A stretch of DNA of 64,000 bases from Njordibacter sp905182035 (GTDB taxonomy: Bacteria > Pseudomonadota > Gammaproteobacteria > Pseudomonadales > Balneatricaceae). Below the pieces are notes generated by a model that ran no database searches, had not been told where the DNA came from, and saw nothing but the letters and a program-made list of their open reading frames with translations. The stretch spans positions 2,480,001 to 2,544,000 of the forward strand of contig NZ_CP159831.1 of the NCBI RefSeq assembly GCF_047730075.1, read 5' to 3'. Both the position numbers and the translations under genes were made by a program. Shown here in pieces: positions 22,376 to 31,133 of this stretch. Each line of letters starts with the position of its first letter. Within the stretch, counting starts at the first letter, position 1.

Positions 22376-22809
22376 TAGTTAACACCTTCTACATTTAAAC
22401 CCATAGAACGAGCACTGCCCGCGATAGTACGTACAGCTGCATCCATGTCAGCAGCAGTTAAGTCTTCCATCTTAACGGTAGCAATCTCTTCCAACTGCGC
22501 TCGAGTTACAGTGCCCACTTTTTCAGTGTTAGGACGACCAGAACCACTCTTTAGCCCTGCGGCCTTCTTTAGCAATACTGCGGCTGGAGGAGTCTTAGTG
22601 ATGAAGGTAAAGCTACGATCTGCGTATACTGTAATAACTACAGGTACAGGCATACCTGCTTCCATGCTCTGAGTTTGAGCATTAAAGGCTTTACAGAATT
22701 CCATGATATTTACACCATGTTGGCCCAATGCAGGACCTACTGGTGGACTTGGGTTGGCCTTGCCGGCAGCAACCTGTAGCTTAATGTAGGCTTGTACTTT
22801 CTTAGCCAT
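22375..22809 (-). CDS. rplK: 50S ribosomal protein L11
   Basis: 144-aa GTPase-centre protein that binds 23S rRNA and is needed for RelA activation. It has the proline-rich N-terminal PSPPVGPALGQHGVNIMEF and the C-terminal KMEDLTAADMDAAVRTIAGSA. It overlaps rplA by one base and is preceded by a 184-bp gap with a terminator-like hairpin after nusG. Confidence 0.98.
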   Translation of the reverse strand: MAKKVQAYIKLQVAAGKANPSPPVGPALGQHGVNIMEFCKAFNAQTQSMEAGMPVPVVITVYADRSFTFITKTPPAAVLLKKAAGLKSGSGRPNTEKVGTVTRAQLEEIATVKMEDLTAADMDAAVRTIAGSARSMGLNVEGVN

Positions 22810-22931
22810 GATGGTGATCTCCTAATGGGTAGTAACGCCTTCTTTATCCTTCAAGTTACCACCTTGGCGACACTTGAAGAGCAAACAACAGCTCCCCTAT
22901 TCAATAAACATTCCGCTATTGCTGAATGCGC

Positions 22932-22963
22932 AAAAACTCTGGGAGCCGTTACCGGCTCCAGGG
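22932..22963 (-). terminator. Terminator/attenuator between nusG and rplK
   Basis: On the minus strand GGAGCCG and CGGCTCC form a perfect 7-bp stem with a 4-nt loop, followed by a U5 tract. It separates secE-nusG from the rplKAJL-rpoBC unit and can act as a terminator or an attenuator. Confidence 0.7.
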
Positions 22964-22971
22964 TCTAATGA

Positions 22972-22989
22972 TGGCAGCCTAGGCTGCCA
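22972..22989. repeat. Perfect palindrome immediately after nusG
   Basis: TGGCAGCC-TA-GGCTGCCA is an 18-bp perfect palindrome a few bases past the nusG stop. No U-tract follows, so it may protect or process the nusG 3' end together with the neighbouring terminator. Confidence 0.5.
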
Positions 22990-22993
22990 ACGA

Positions 22994-23527
22994 TCAGGCC
23001 TTTTCGACCTGAATAAATTCTAATTCGACCGGTGTTGAACGGCCAAAGATGAGTACGGCTACTTGTAGTCGACTCTTCTCGTAATTCACTTCTTCTACCA
23101 CCCCGTTAAAGTCTGCAAACGGCCCATCAACAACACGAACCATTTCGCCTGGCTCGAAGATAGTCTTAGGCCTAGGCGCTTCTGCACCAGACTCAACACG
23201 TTCCAAGATGGCATTAGCTTCACTCTCGGTAATAGGGGCCGGCCTGTCTGCTGTACCGCCAATAAAACCCATTACGCGAGGGGTTTCTTTAACCATGTGC
23301 CAAGTATCGTCGTTCAATTCCATATTCACTAGCACGTAGCCAGGGTAGAATTTACGCTCACTGCGACGCTTTTTGCCGGCGCGCATTTCGATCACTTCCT
23401 CTGTTGGCACCAAAACATCGCCAAACACATCCTGCATTTCAAAACGCTCTATGCGCTCATGCAAGGCGCGCATAACTTGCTTCTCGTAACCTGAGTATGC
23501 GTGAACAACGTACCAACGCTTTGCCAT
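22994..23527 (-). CDS. nusG: Transcription termination/antitermination factor NusG
   Basis: 177 aa. The NGN domain (KRWYVVHAYSGYEKQVMRAL at the start) binds the RNA polymerase clamp, and a C-terminal KOW domain (FEPGEMVRVVDGPFADFNG) contacts Rho or S10. It lies 31 bp after secE, the usual pairing. Confidence 0.97.
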   Translation of the reverse strand: MAKRWYVVHAYSGYEKQVMRALHERIERFEMQDVFGDVLVPTEEVIEMRAGKKRRSERKFYPGYVLVNMELNDDTWHMVKETPRVMGFIGGTADRPAPITESEANAILERVESGAEAPRPKTIFEPGEMVRVVDGPFADFNGVVEEVNYEKSRLQVAVLIFGRSTPVELEFIQVEKA

Positions 23528-23558
23528 GATAATTCCCTAACTAAACTTTTTAAGCTGA

Positions 23559-23927
23559 CTAGCCAATTAAAGACGAAACAGCCCAACTCAAAAATGAGTC
23601 CAGACCCCACAAAACCAAAGCCATTATCAACACCACAACCACTACAATGAGTGTAGTTTGTGTGGTTTCCTGCCGATTAGGCCAAACCACTTTACGGATT
23701 TCTTTGCGAGCTTCTTTAAAACTAACCGCGTAACCCCTGCCTTTAGCTGTTTGTAATACTACAAACAAAGCTACACCCGCCAAAGCCACTAAAGCCAACG
23801 TACGGTACAACAAGGATTGATCAGAATATACAGAGTTACCTACAACACCAGCAATCACTAAAGCCAGAACAAATAGCCACTTAATGGTGTCAAAACGTGA
23901 GTTCTGTGTAGTTGGTGTAGCGCTCAT
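23559..23927 (-). CDS. secE: Preprotein translocase subunit SecE
   Basis: 122-aa inner-membrane subunit of SecYEG. Three hydrophobic segments are visible (about residues 15-35, 40-60 and 92-115), the E. coli-like three-TM form. The conserved amphipathic segment FKEARKEIRKVVWPNRQETTQ precedes the last TM. The ATG at 23927 has GAGG 7 nt upstream. It follows tRNA-Trp by about 63 bp and is probably co-transcribed with it. Confidence 0.95.
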   Translation of the reverse strand: MSATPTTQNSRFDTIKWLFVLALVIAGVVGNSVYSDQSLLYRTLALVALAGVALFVVLQTAKGRGYAVSFKEARKEIRKVVWPNRQETTQTTLIVVVVVLIMALVLWGLDSFLSWAVSSLIG

Positions 23928-23990
23928 TTTGGAGCCTCAAGTTAACTGTACTTTACACTTTTGGCTATACAACCAAGAGTATTCAAAATA

Positions 23991-24066
23991 TGGCAGGCCA
24001 GGAGGGATTCGAACCCCCAACATTCGGTTTTGGAGACCGACGTTCTGCCGTTGGAACTACTGGCCT
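23991..24066 (-). tRNA. tRNA-Trp (CCA anticodon)
   Basis: 76-nt cloverleaf with a 3' CCA encoded, acceptor AGGCCAG/CTGGCCT, anticodon loop CTCCAAA and T-arm GGTTCGAATCC. It sits between tuf and secE, as in other gammaproteobacteria. Confidence 0.97.
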
Positions 24067-24107
24067 AGAACATCTTTCCGCATGACAATTTAAAACATGC
24101 CAAAAGT

Positions 24108-24143
24108 ATGGGACGCGTATATTATACGTGTCCCATGTTTTTT
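24108..24143. terminator. Strong inverted repeat between tuf copy 2 and tRNA-Trp
   Basis: ATGGGACGCGTATA and TATACGTGTCCCAT pair with one mismatch. A T6 run follows on the plus strand and ACTTTT on the minus strand, so it may end tuf transcription. A perfect TATAAT on the minus strand (24126-24121) with TTGCAA 15 bp upstream lies inside it and could be a tRNA-Trp/secE promoter. The two readings are not exclusive. Confidence 0.55.
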
Positions 24144-24185
24144 GCAAGCAGTTAGAGCTAACTGCCTGCACATCATCAGCTTAAA

Positions 24186-25409
24186 TTACGCTAGGATTTT
24201 AGCTACAACTCCAGCGCCAACTGTACGTCCACCTTCGCGAATGGCGAAGCGTAAACCTTCATCCATAGCGATTGGATTGATCAGCTCAACAACCATCTGA
24301 ATGTTGTCACCAGGCATAACCATTTCTACGCCTGCTGGCAATTCACATGCACCTGTGATGTCCGTTGTACGGAAGTAGAACTGTGGACGATATCCCTTAA
24401 AGAAAGGAGTGTGACGTCCACCTTCATCTTTGCCTAGCACATATACTTCAGCTTCAAACTTAGTGTGAGGAGTAATTGAACCAGGCTTAGCCAATACTTG
24501 ACCACGCTCTACTTCTTCACGCTTAGTACCACGTAGTAGTACACCAACGTTTTCACCTGCACGACCTTCGTCTAGCAACTTACGGAACATCTCAACACCA
24601 GTACAAGTAGACTTGGTAGTGTCTTTGATACCGATCATTTCTATGTCGTCACCAACGTTAACAATGCCACGTTCAATACGGCCTGTTACTACGGTACCAC
24701 GGCCTTGGATTGAGAATACGTCTTCGATAGGCATCAAGAAATCACCATCGATCGCACGCTCTGGTTGTGGGATGTAGCTGTCTAGCGCGTCAACCAACTT
24801 ACGTACTGCAGTAGTTCCCATTTCGTTAGTGTCTTCACCGTTCAACGCCATCAAGGCAGATCCTGGGATGATTGGCGTGTCGTCGCCTGGGAATTCGTAC
24901 TCGTCTAGCAACTCACGAAGCTCCATTTCAACAAGCTCTAGCATCTCTGCGTATTCTTCTGAGTCTGCGCCGCCGCAATCTTCAGCCAACAAGTCTGACT
25001 TGTTTAGGAATACCACGATGTAAGGTACACCTACCTGACGTGACAAAAGGATGTGCTCACGGGTCTGAGGCATTGGGCCATCAGTTGCGCCACATACCAA
25101 AATAGCACCGTCCATTTGTGCAGCACCAGTGATCATGTTCTTCACATAATCGGCGTGTCCTGGACAGTCAACGTGGGCGTAATGACGATTCTCAGAATCA
25201 TACTCAACGTGTGAAGTGGCGATGGTGATACCACGCTCGCGCTCTTCAGGTGCGTTGTCGATTTGAGAGAAGTCTTTTAGTTCTCCACCAAAAGCTTCTG
25301 CACAAACACGAGTCAATGCAGCTGTTAATGTAGTTTTACCGTGGTCAACGTGACCAATGGTGCCGACGTTTACGTGCGGCTTATTTCTTTCAAACTTTTC
25401 CTTAGCCAT
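24186..25409 (-). CDS. tuf: Elongation factor Tu, copy 2 (tRNA-tuf operon)
   Basis: 407-aa EF-Tu with exactly the protein sequence of the str-operon copy, including the acidic insert after NKSD. The start is ATG 25409, with GGAGG 5 nt upstream; a frame open to 25424 adds five residues without support. Compared with the first copy I see about five synonymous differences, one of them in the last sense codon; the flanks are unrelated. It follows four tRNA genes, the thrU-tyrU-glyT-thrT-tufB arrangement known from E. coli. Confidence 0.98.
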   Translation of the reverse strand: MAKEKFERNKPHVNVGTIGHVDHGKTTLTAALTRVCAEAFGGELKDFSQIDNAPEERERGITIATSHVEYDSENRHYAHVDCPGHADYVKNMITGAAQMDGAILVCGATDGPMPQTREHILLSRQVGVPYIVVFLNKSDLLAEDCGGADSEEYAEMLELVEMELRELLDEYEFPGDDTPIIPGSALMALNGEDTNEMGTTAVRKLVDALDSYIPQPERAIDGDFLMPIEDVFSIQGRGTVVTGRIERGIVNVGDDIEMIGIKDTTKSTCTGVEMFRKLLDEGRAGENVGVLLRGTKREEVERGQVLAKPGSITPHTKFEAEVYVLGKDEGGRHTPFFKGYRPQFYFRTTDITGACELPAGVEMVMPGDNIQMVVELINPIAMDEGLRFAIREGGRTVGAGVVAKILA

Positions 25410-25499
25410 GATAGCCTCCGACAATGGGCGGCCAATGGGCCGCGCTAAGTTAAAAAATGCAAAATTTACCCACTTATTGAGTAAACTGCAGATAACAAG

Positions 25500-25529
25500 A
25501 AGGGTAGATATATTGCTATATCTACCCTT
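25500..25529. repeat. Perfect hairpin between tRNA-Thr(GGT) and tuf
   Basis: AAGGGTAGATATA and TATATCTACCCTT form a 13-bp perfect stem with a TTGC loop. No long U-tract follows on the minus strand, so it is more likely a processing or partial termination element between the tRNAs and tuf. Confidence 0.6.
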
Positions 25530-25564
25530 TAAAGTTTACCGTGCTCCACCGCCACTTATGACAA

Positions 25565-25639
25565 TGGAGCTCTAGGGCGGAATTGAACCGCCGGCCTCAC
25601 CCTTACCAAGGGTGCGCTCTACCCCTGAGCTACTAGAGC
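25565..25639 (-). tRNA. tRNA-Thr (GGT anticodon)
   Basis: 75 nt with encoded CCA, acceptor GCTCTAG/CTAGAGC, anticodon loop TTGGTAA in a CACCC/GGGTG stem. Last of the four tRNAs before tuf. Confidence 0.97.
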
Positions 25640-25709
25640 TTATAACGCACAAAACTGGCTCTATATAGCCTTAAAACAATTCACTAAACTCAGCGAACCT
25701 TGCTCAATG

Positions 25710-25784
25710 TGGAGCGGGTAGCGGGAATCGAACCCGCATATACAGCTTGGAAGGCTGTCGTGATAGCCATTATACCATACCCGC
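25710..25784 (-). tRNA. tRNA-Gly (TCC anticodon)
   Basis: 75 nt with encoded CCA, acceptor GCGGGTA/TACCCGC, anticodon loop CTTCCAA in an ACAGC/GCTGT stem. Confidence 0.97.
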
Positions 25785-25790
25785 AAAGAA

Positions 25791-25874
25791 TGGTGGTGGG
25801 AGGTGGATTCGAACCACCGAAGCTTACGCGTCAGATTTACAGTCTGATCCCTTTGGCCGCTCGGGAATCCCACC
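25791..25874 (-). tRNA. tRNA-Tyr (GTA anticodon)
   Basis: 84-nt class II tRNA with a variable arm and encoded CCA, acceptor GGTGGGA/TCCCACC, anticodon loop CTGTAAA. Confidence 0.97.
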
Positions 25875-25895
25875 CAATAATTCTTCATCAGGAAC

Positions 25896-25971
<76 letters not shown>

Positions 25972-26006
25972 TAAATTGCCTGTGCCCCTGAACTCAGGAG
26001 GGGCGT

Positions 26007-26035
26007 ATAATACTGAACCAATTAGTAGGATGCAA
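26007..26035 (-). promoter_or_regulatory. Promoter of the tRNA-tuf operon
   Basis: On the minus strand TTGCAT and TATTAT are separated by exactly 17 bp and followed by a GC-rich discriminator (CGCCCC). This is the pattern of stable-RNA promoters under stringent control. It ends about 35 bp before tRNA-Thr(TGT). Confidence 0.8.
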
Positions 26036-26063
26036 GCATCAATGATGATTTTATTAAAGTTTT

Positions 26064-26789
26064 TCAGTGTTTGTGTAACCCAGCTACTTGCGCCAAGCCA
26101 TCCAACACCAACTGTTCTACATAAGTAAGACCAAGGTCATTGGCAATGACTAATCCATCACCTCCACACAGTAGTATTTCGTAGCCCCGTTCTTGAGCTT
26201 CTCTCACCAAACCAAAAGCGCCATAATGAGCCATTTGGGAACACCCAGCTAATACGGCTTGGGCTGTACTAGTGCCCGGCTGAACGTCCTCAAGGGTTTG
26301 ATAAGTGAAATTAATTTGTGCAGTATCACGGGCAAGTGCTTGCGACATCAACCTTGCACCAGGAATGATATAGCTTCCTTCATGGAGGCCTCCTGCACTC
26401 ACATAGTCAAAGGTGATGGCGCTGCCACAATCAACCACGCAAACAGCATTTTGGGTATATTGCCTTGCTGCCACCATGGCCAGCCATCTATCTACACCTA
26501 ACTGCTGAGGTTGTTGATAGCCATTGGATAGATCTTGCCAATAGTCTTGGGTAGTAATTTGATGACACGGAGTATTTTTTTGATGCGCCCAGTTTTCAAG
26601 ACAGAGGCCCTTTTCATCACTGGCAACACTTGCCCAATACACTACACTAGCAGACTCCGGCAAGTCTGCCTGCAATTGACCTAGACTTAGAACACTCACC
26701 AACATAGCACCAGAACACTGCACTACACCTTGCTCTTGCAACCTCCACTTAAGGCGGGCATTACCCATATCTACTAATAATTCAGCCAC
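26064..26789 (-). CDS. coaX: Type III pantothenate kinase
   Basis: 241-aa ASKHA-fold kinase that phosphorylates pantothenate, the first step of CoA synthesis. The phosphate-binding DMGNARLKW (residues 7-15), GVDRWLAMVAARQY and DCGSAITFDYV motifs are typical. The start is a GTG at 26789, with GGAGG 6 nt upstream; that ribosome binding site overlaps the end of birA. The pair birA-coaX is common in gammaproteobacteria. Confidence 0.93.
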   Translation of the reverse strand: MAELLVDMGNARLKWRLQEQGVVQCSGAMLVSVLSLGQLQADLPESASVVYWASVASDEKGLCLENWAHQKNTPCHQITTQDYWQDLSNGYQQPQQLGVDRWLAMVAARQYTQNAVCVVDCGSAITFDYVSAGGLHEGSYIIPGARLMSQALARDTAQINFTYQTLEDVQPGTSTAQAVLAGCSQMAHYGAFGLVREAQERGYEILLCGGDGLVIANDLGLTYVEQLVLDGLAQVAGLHKH

Positions 26790-26790
26790 C

Positions 26791-27762
26791 TTACACCTCC
26801 ATGGGTCTCAAACTAATCTCGCCACCGCTGTAGGCTTTCACCACCCCATCATGTTCCATTATTAACGCACCAGCCAGATTAACACCACGGCAAATGCCCT
26901 CGACACTTTTACCTGGAAGCAAGAGCTGAACCTTTTGATCTTGGTAATAGTGCTGCCGTTGCCACTCATCACGCAAAGCAGAAAAACCATATTGCACAAA
27001 CCGATGCAAGTGCTGGCTTAAACGCAAGAGTATGTGCGCCACGATATCATTACGGCTTAGCCGATAACCTAACTGCGTAAGGCTCGCCCACGGCTGATCA
27101 ATGGCATCATCATGAGTTAAATGTACATTTAGGCCGATACCAATCACCACATGGCAAGGGCCCGTTGTATCGCCTCTCATTTCTAGCAAAATACCCGCAA
27201 GCTTTTTGCCATCAACTAACAGGTCGTTGGGCCATTTAACCTGTACTTGTTGTACGCCCAAATCGGCCAGTGCTTGTGTCAGCGCCAAACCCACTGCCAA
27301 GCTCAGCCCTTCTAGCGCAGCTGCTCCTCCAGAAAATTGCCAACCTAACGATAATGCGATATTTTGGCCAAACGGTGATTGCCATTGACGACCTAAGCGT
27401 CCTCGGCCTGAGGTTTGCACTTCGGCTAACACCACCTCGCCATGAATAGATTGCTGTTGCTGGCGCTGCATTAAGGTTTGATTGGTTGATGGGAGAGACA
27501 TGTGCAATTGCACATTAAAAGTAGGATCTAGCAGCGGTAGCTGGCGCTGTATGGCTTCCACATCTAACAAATCAAGGCCACCGGCAATACGGTAACCGCG
27601 GCCACGAACACGATGCAATTTTACCCCTAAGGCTTCCACACCTTTGAGCTGTTTCCATACGGCAGCTCGGCTCATATTAAGGTGCTGCCCTAAAGCGGTA
27701 CCAGAGTGAAACTGGCCATCAGCCAGCAAGTGCAGCAATTGATTAAGGCAGGTCAGTGACAT
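26791..27762 (-). CDS. birA: Biotin-protein ligase / biotin operon repressor
   Basis: 323 aa. The N-terminal winged helix (SGTALGQHLNMSRAAVWKQL) marks the DNA-binding, bifunctional type. The catalytic domain has SGRGRLGRQWQSP and KWPNDLLVDGKKLAGIL, and a small C-terminal SH3-like domain follows. It forms biotinyl-5'-AMP and attaches biotin to acetyl-CoA carboxylase; without acceptor the complex represses biotin genes. GGAGA lies upstream of the ATG at 27762. Confidence 0.95.
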   Translation of the reverse strand: MSLTCLNQLLHLLADGQFHSGTALGQHLNMSRAAVWKQLKGVEALGVKLHRVRGRGYRIAGGLDLLDVEAIQRQLPLLDPTFNVQLHMSLPSTNQTLMQRQQQQSIHGEVVLAEVQTSGRGRLGRQWQSPFGQNIALSLGWQFSGGAAALEGLSLAVGLALTQALADLGVQQVQVKWPNDLLVDGKKLAGILLEMRGDTTGPCHVVIGIGLNVHLTHDDAIDQPWASLTQLGYRLSRNDIVAHILLRLSQHLHRFVQYGFSALRDEWQRQHYYQDQKVQLLLPGKSVEGICRGVNLAGALIMEHDGVVKAYSGGEISLRPMEV

Positions 27763-27832
27763 GGGGATTGTCTCCTCACCGCGCTCCTCGCAATAACACA
27801 GAATAAGAAACTGCTCACAATGACCCTAAGCA

Positions 27833-29245
27833 TTACTTCTTTTTGGCCTTTTTCTTGGCTTTATTAACGTGCTTCACTAAGCGTTGTTTCTTAGTAATTT
27901 GGCGCTGAGATAACTGGTTCTTTTTGCCGTCGAACGGGTTATCACTAGTACGGAATTCAAAACGCACAGGGGTACCACGAATTTTGAGCACCTTGATGAA
28001 CTTGTTTTCCAAGTAGCGCTTATAGGTTGTAGGTAATGCGTTTGTTTGATTACCATGCACAATAAATAAAGGTGGGTTAGAGCCACCAAGATGGGCGTAG
28101 CGCAACTTAATTCGGCGACCATGCACTAATGGCGGCTGGTGATCCAGTAACGCATCTTCAAGCAAAGTGGTTAACTTATTGGTACTCCATTTAGTGAAGG
28201 CACAGCCATGGGCCTCTTCAACAGATTGGTATAAATCGCCTACACCAGAACCATGTAACGCCGATATAAAGTGAATGCGTGCGAACTTGGCAAATTCTAA
28301 ACGCGTCTGTAACTCATGCTTTACATGAGCCTTATCATCAACCGTCATGCCGTCCCACTTGTTGACCGCAATCACTAAGGCACGGCCTGCATCAATAACA
28401 AAGCCTAACAAGTGCATATCTTGCTCTGTTAAACCTTCGTGAGCATCAACAACTAAAACCACTACATGAGCATCCTTAATAGCCTGTAGGGTTTTAACGA
28501 TAGAAAACTTTTCCACTGTTTCTTTAACACTACGACGACGGCGCACACCGGCCGTATCAATTAAGGTATAAGGTTTGTCATTACGACGATAAGGGATATA
28601 AATGCTGTCACGGGTAGTACCGGCTTCGTCGTAGACTACAACACGATCTTCGCCCAACATGCGATTAACCAAGGTAGACTTGCCTACGTTTGGTCGACCA
28701 ACTACGCCGATACGAATACCGCCTTCAGATTCTGATGGAAAACCTTCGTCTTCTGGGAAAGGCGCCAATACATCTTCAATGAGTTGGCTAACACCACGGC
28801 CATGGGACGCTGCGATAGGACGAGGCAACCCTTCAAGGCCTAAGCCATAAAAATCACCCATAGCTACGTCGGCATCAATACCATCAGTTTTATTCACTAC
28901 CAAATAGGCAGGCTTGTCACAACGGCGCAAGTGATCAGCAATCAACTCATCAGAAGGGTTCAGTCCAGCCTTACCATCCACCAAAAATAATACCGCATCA
29001 GCTTCATCAATGGCGAGCAAAGATTGTTCCGCCATCACCTGGTCGATGCCTGCCTCATCACCACTGATGCCTCCAGTATCAATAACGATATAGTCTCGCT
29101 CTCCAGTCTTACCTTCACCGTATTTTCGGTCACGGGTGAGGCCTGGAAAATCTGCTACTAAAGCATCACGAGAACGGGTTAAGCGATTGAAAAGTGTGGA
29201 TTTACCCACATTAGGACGCCCAACAAGGGCAATTACGGGATTCAT
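27833..29245 (-). CDS. der: Ribosome-assembly GTPase Der (EngA)
   Basis: 470 aa with two tandem G domains, each with GRPNVGKST (residues 8-16 and about 183-191), NKTD and NKWD motifs, then a KH-like domain and a Lys-rich tail (KKAKKKAKKK). It is needed for 50S subunit maturation. It follows bamB by 11 bp, which is the usual bamB-der linkage. Confidence 0.97.
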   Translation of the reverse strand: MNPVIALVGRPNVGKSTLFNRLTRSRDALVADFPGLTRDRKYGEGKTGERDYIVIDTGGISGDEAGIDQVMAEQSLLAIDEADAVLFLVDGKAGLNPSDELIADHLRRCDKPAYLVVNKTDGIDADVAMGDFYGLGLEGLPRPIAASHGRGVSQLIEDVLAPFPEDEGFPSESEGGIRIGVVGRPNVGKSTLVNRMLGEDRVVVYDEAGTTRDSIYIPYRRNDKPYTLIDTAGVRRRRSVKETVEKFSIVKTLQAIKDAHVVVLVVDAHEGLTEQDMHLLGFVIDAGRALVIAVNKWDGMTVDDKAHVKHELQTRLEFAKFARIHFISALHGSGVGDLYQSVEEAHGCAFTKWSTNKLTTLLEDALLDHQPPLVHGRRIKLRYAHLGGSNPPLFIVHGNQTNALPTTYKRYLENKFIKVLKIRGTPVRFEFRTSDNPFDGKKNQLSQRQITKKQRLVKHVNKAKKKAKKK

Positions 29246-29256
29246 AAATAAACCAA

Positions 29257-30402
29257 TTATTTCAAGCCAAGACGCGTAAGACGCCCATCTAGACTTAGTA
29301 AGAAAATATTATCTTGGTAGCTCTTGCTACCAATACGCGCACCTTTGATAGCCAATTTTTGACGCCCTATAAATTCGCCATCGCTTAACTGAAGTACATG
29401 GGCATAACCTTCCGTATCAACCACCAATGCTTGGTTAGCTAATCCCATGGGGGATGTCAATAAGCGGTGCTTCAGGGCATCGTTCTGCCATAGTACATGG
29501 CCACGCTCTCTATCATAAGCAAGCACCGTATCTTGAGCATCTACTACCAAAATAGCGTCCCCTACTAAGGCTGTGCCACTAATACTAGAAACAGGCTGCT
29601 GCCACCTAACGGTACCCGTTAAGGCATCAATTGCGGCAATATTGCCCTGATAGCTACTGACGTAAAGTAGATCATCCACCAACGTTAATGCGCCATCTAT
29701 ATCGACTAAACGCTCAATTTCTGAACGACCTATTGCGGCACCAATGCTCTTTTGCCAAACCACACTACCTACTTGATTATCCAAAGCTACCAATTTACCG
29801 CTGGCAAAGCCTGCATAGGTGTAGCTTTCGTTGACTAGCGGTGTACTAGTCCCTCGCAAGGTTAGACTGGGTAGGTTTGCCGCATAAGACCATTGGAACT
29901 TACCCTCTTTAACAGCATATGCACTTACCTTTCCATCGACGGTTTGCACCACAACAATTTTACTATTCGCTTGCGGTGCAGCTAAAGCCTCACTAGAGGT
30001 ATTCACCTGCCACAATATAGACCCATCGGCACTACTCACAGCAACTAATTTCCCACTTTGAGTGACCACAAACAATTGCTGATTTATGTGGCCAACACCT
30101 GCAGTAACTTTCTCTGCGAGATCTATCTTCCAGTTAACCTCTCCTGTATCTACATTAAAAGACCCCAACTGTTGCCCAGAGGCTGCGAATATAGCGCTTC
30201 CTGATAGCAAAGGCTGCATAACTGAACTGCTCTTAACATCACCTTTACCTACAGCCACGGACCAGTGCTGCACTAACTGTACTTGCTGGTTAATCGCGTT
30301 TAATGGTGCAGGATCCGGCAGGTTACCACCAGATGACGAACACCCACTAACGGCTATCAAGGTTAGACAAATAATCAATAGCTTTAACGGCCTAGCGATC
30401 AT
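29257..30402 (-). CDS. bamB: Outer-membrane assembly lipoprotein BamB
   Basis: 381-aa lipoprotein, an eight-bladed PQQ-type beta-propeller that scaffolds the BamA machine. The signal peptide MIARPLKLLIICLTLIAVSG ends at the lipobox cysteine followed by SSSGG. The start is placed at ATG 30402, which gives the ideal signal peptide and has AGGATAGGA upstream; an ATG at 30426 is in frame but would lengthen the n-region. Repeated WQ/W-K blade motifs (SADGSILWQV, DQAGSVVWQ-like) are present. It lies between yfgM and der. Confidence 0.93.
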   Translation of the reverse strand: MIARPLKLLIICLTLIAVSGCSSSGGNLPDPAPLNAINQQVQLVQHWSVAVGKGDVKSSSVMQPLLSGSAIFAASGQQLGSFNVDTGEVNWKIDLAEKVTAGVGHINQQLFVVTQSGKLVAVSSADGSILWQVNTSSEALAAPQANSKIVVVQTVDGKVSAYAVKEGKFQWSYAANLPSLTLRGTSTPLVNESYTYAGFASGKLVALDNQVGSVVWQKSIGAAIGRSEIERLVDIDGALTLVDDLLYVSSYQGNIAAIDALTGTVRWQQPVSSISGTALVGDAILVVDAQDTVLAYDRERGHVLWQNDALKHRLLTSPMGLANQALVVDTEGYAHVLQLSDGEFIGRQKLAIKGARIGSKSYQDNIFLLSLDGRLTRLGLK

Positions 30403-30456
30403 GTTTACAATTCCTATCCTGGTCATTATCTGGAGGCCTCTTAGGCACTAAGAGTG

Positions 30457-31098
30457 CTACTGGGCAAGATTATCTAGCTTCAAACCTAACAGCGGATTGT
30501 TTGCACCACTAGCAGCAACCAGCAAAGAAGCCTCTGTATAAGCTGCTCGAGCAGCATCTAAATCACCTTTCGCAATCAGCAAATCGCCGCGAGCTTCTAG
30601 CCTCCCTAACTGCCATGCGTCATCACCATCCACCAATAAAGCTAACGCCTCATCGTACTGATCTTGCGCGCCTAGCACCTTAGCCAAACGAATGGTGGCT
30701 AAGGCATGAACTTCAGCATCACCTTGCTGCTTTAATACCCACTGTAATTCAGCTGCAGCAGCAGTCAAATTGCCTTCTTGAACCTCAACACGCGCTACCA
30801 TAAGCGCTGCAAATTGAGCATAGGTACTAGAACCAAATTCCGTTTTAAGCAATCCGCTGTTATGGCGGACTTGAGCCACTTCCTCTTCAGTCAACTGGCC
30901 TACGGGGGCACTATTCATTAGCTGCTGAAAGTATACGCTGGCTGTTTCTGCTTGATTAACTTGATGGTCCTGATAGCCATTCCAACTTAGTACGCCACCA
31001 ATGGTAACGGCAACAGTCAGTATTAATGACTTGCCATTTTCCTGCCACCAACGTTTTAGTGCTTCTACCTGCTCTTCTTCTGTCTTCATTTCGGCCAC
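30457..31098 (-). CDS. yfgM: Ancillary SecYEG translocon subunit YfgM
   Basis: About 213-aa inner-membrane protein: cytoplasmic N-terminus (EMKTEEEQVEALKRWWQENG), one TM segment near residues 20-40, then a periplasmic TPR-like domain. In E. coli it binds PpiD and SecYEG and passes substrates to periplasmic chaperones. The GTG at 31098 has a GGAG 9 nt upstream. A TTG at 31104 is too close to the Shine-Dalgarno, and an ATG at 31089 is the other choice. Conserved neighbours are hisS and bamB. Confidence 0.88.
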   Translation of the reverse strand: MAEMKTEEEQVEALKRWWQENGKSLILTVAVTIGGVLSWNGYQDHQVNQAETASVYFQQLMNSAPVGQLTEEEVAQVRHNSGLLKTEFGSSTYAQFAALMVARVEVQEGNLTAAAAELQWVLKQQGDAEVHALATIRLAKVLGAQDQYDEALALLVDGDDAWQLGRLEARGDLLIAKGDLDAARAAYTEASLLVAASGANNPLLGLKLDNLAQ

Positions 31099-31133
31099 GA
31101 CCAAAAACTCCTTAATGCTGCTTATAGTAATTA

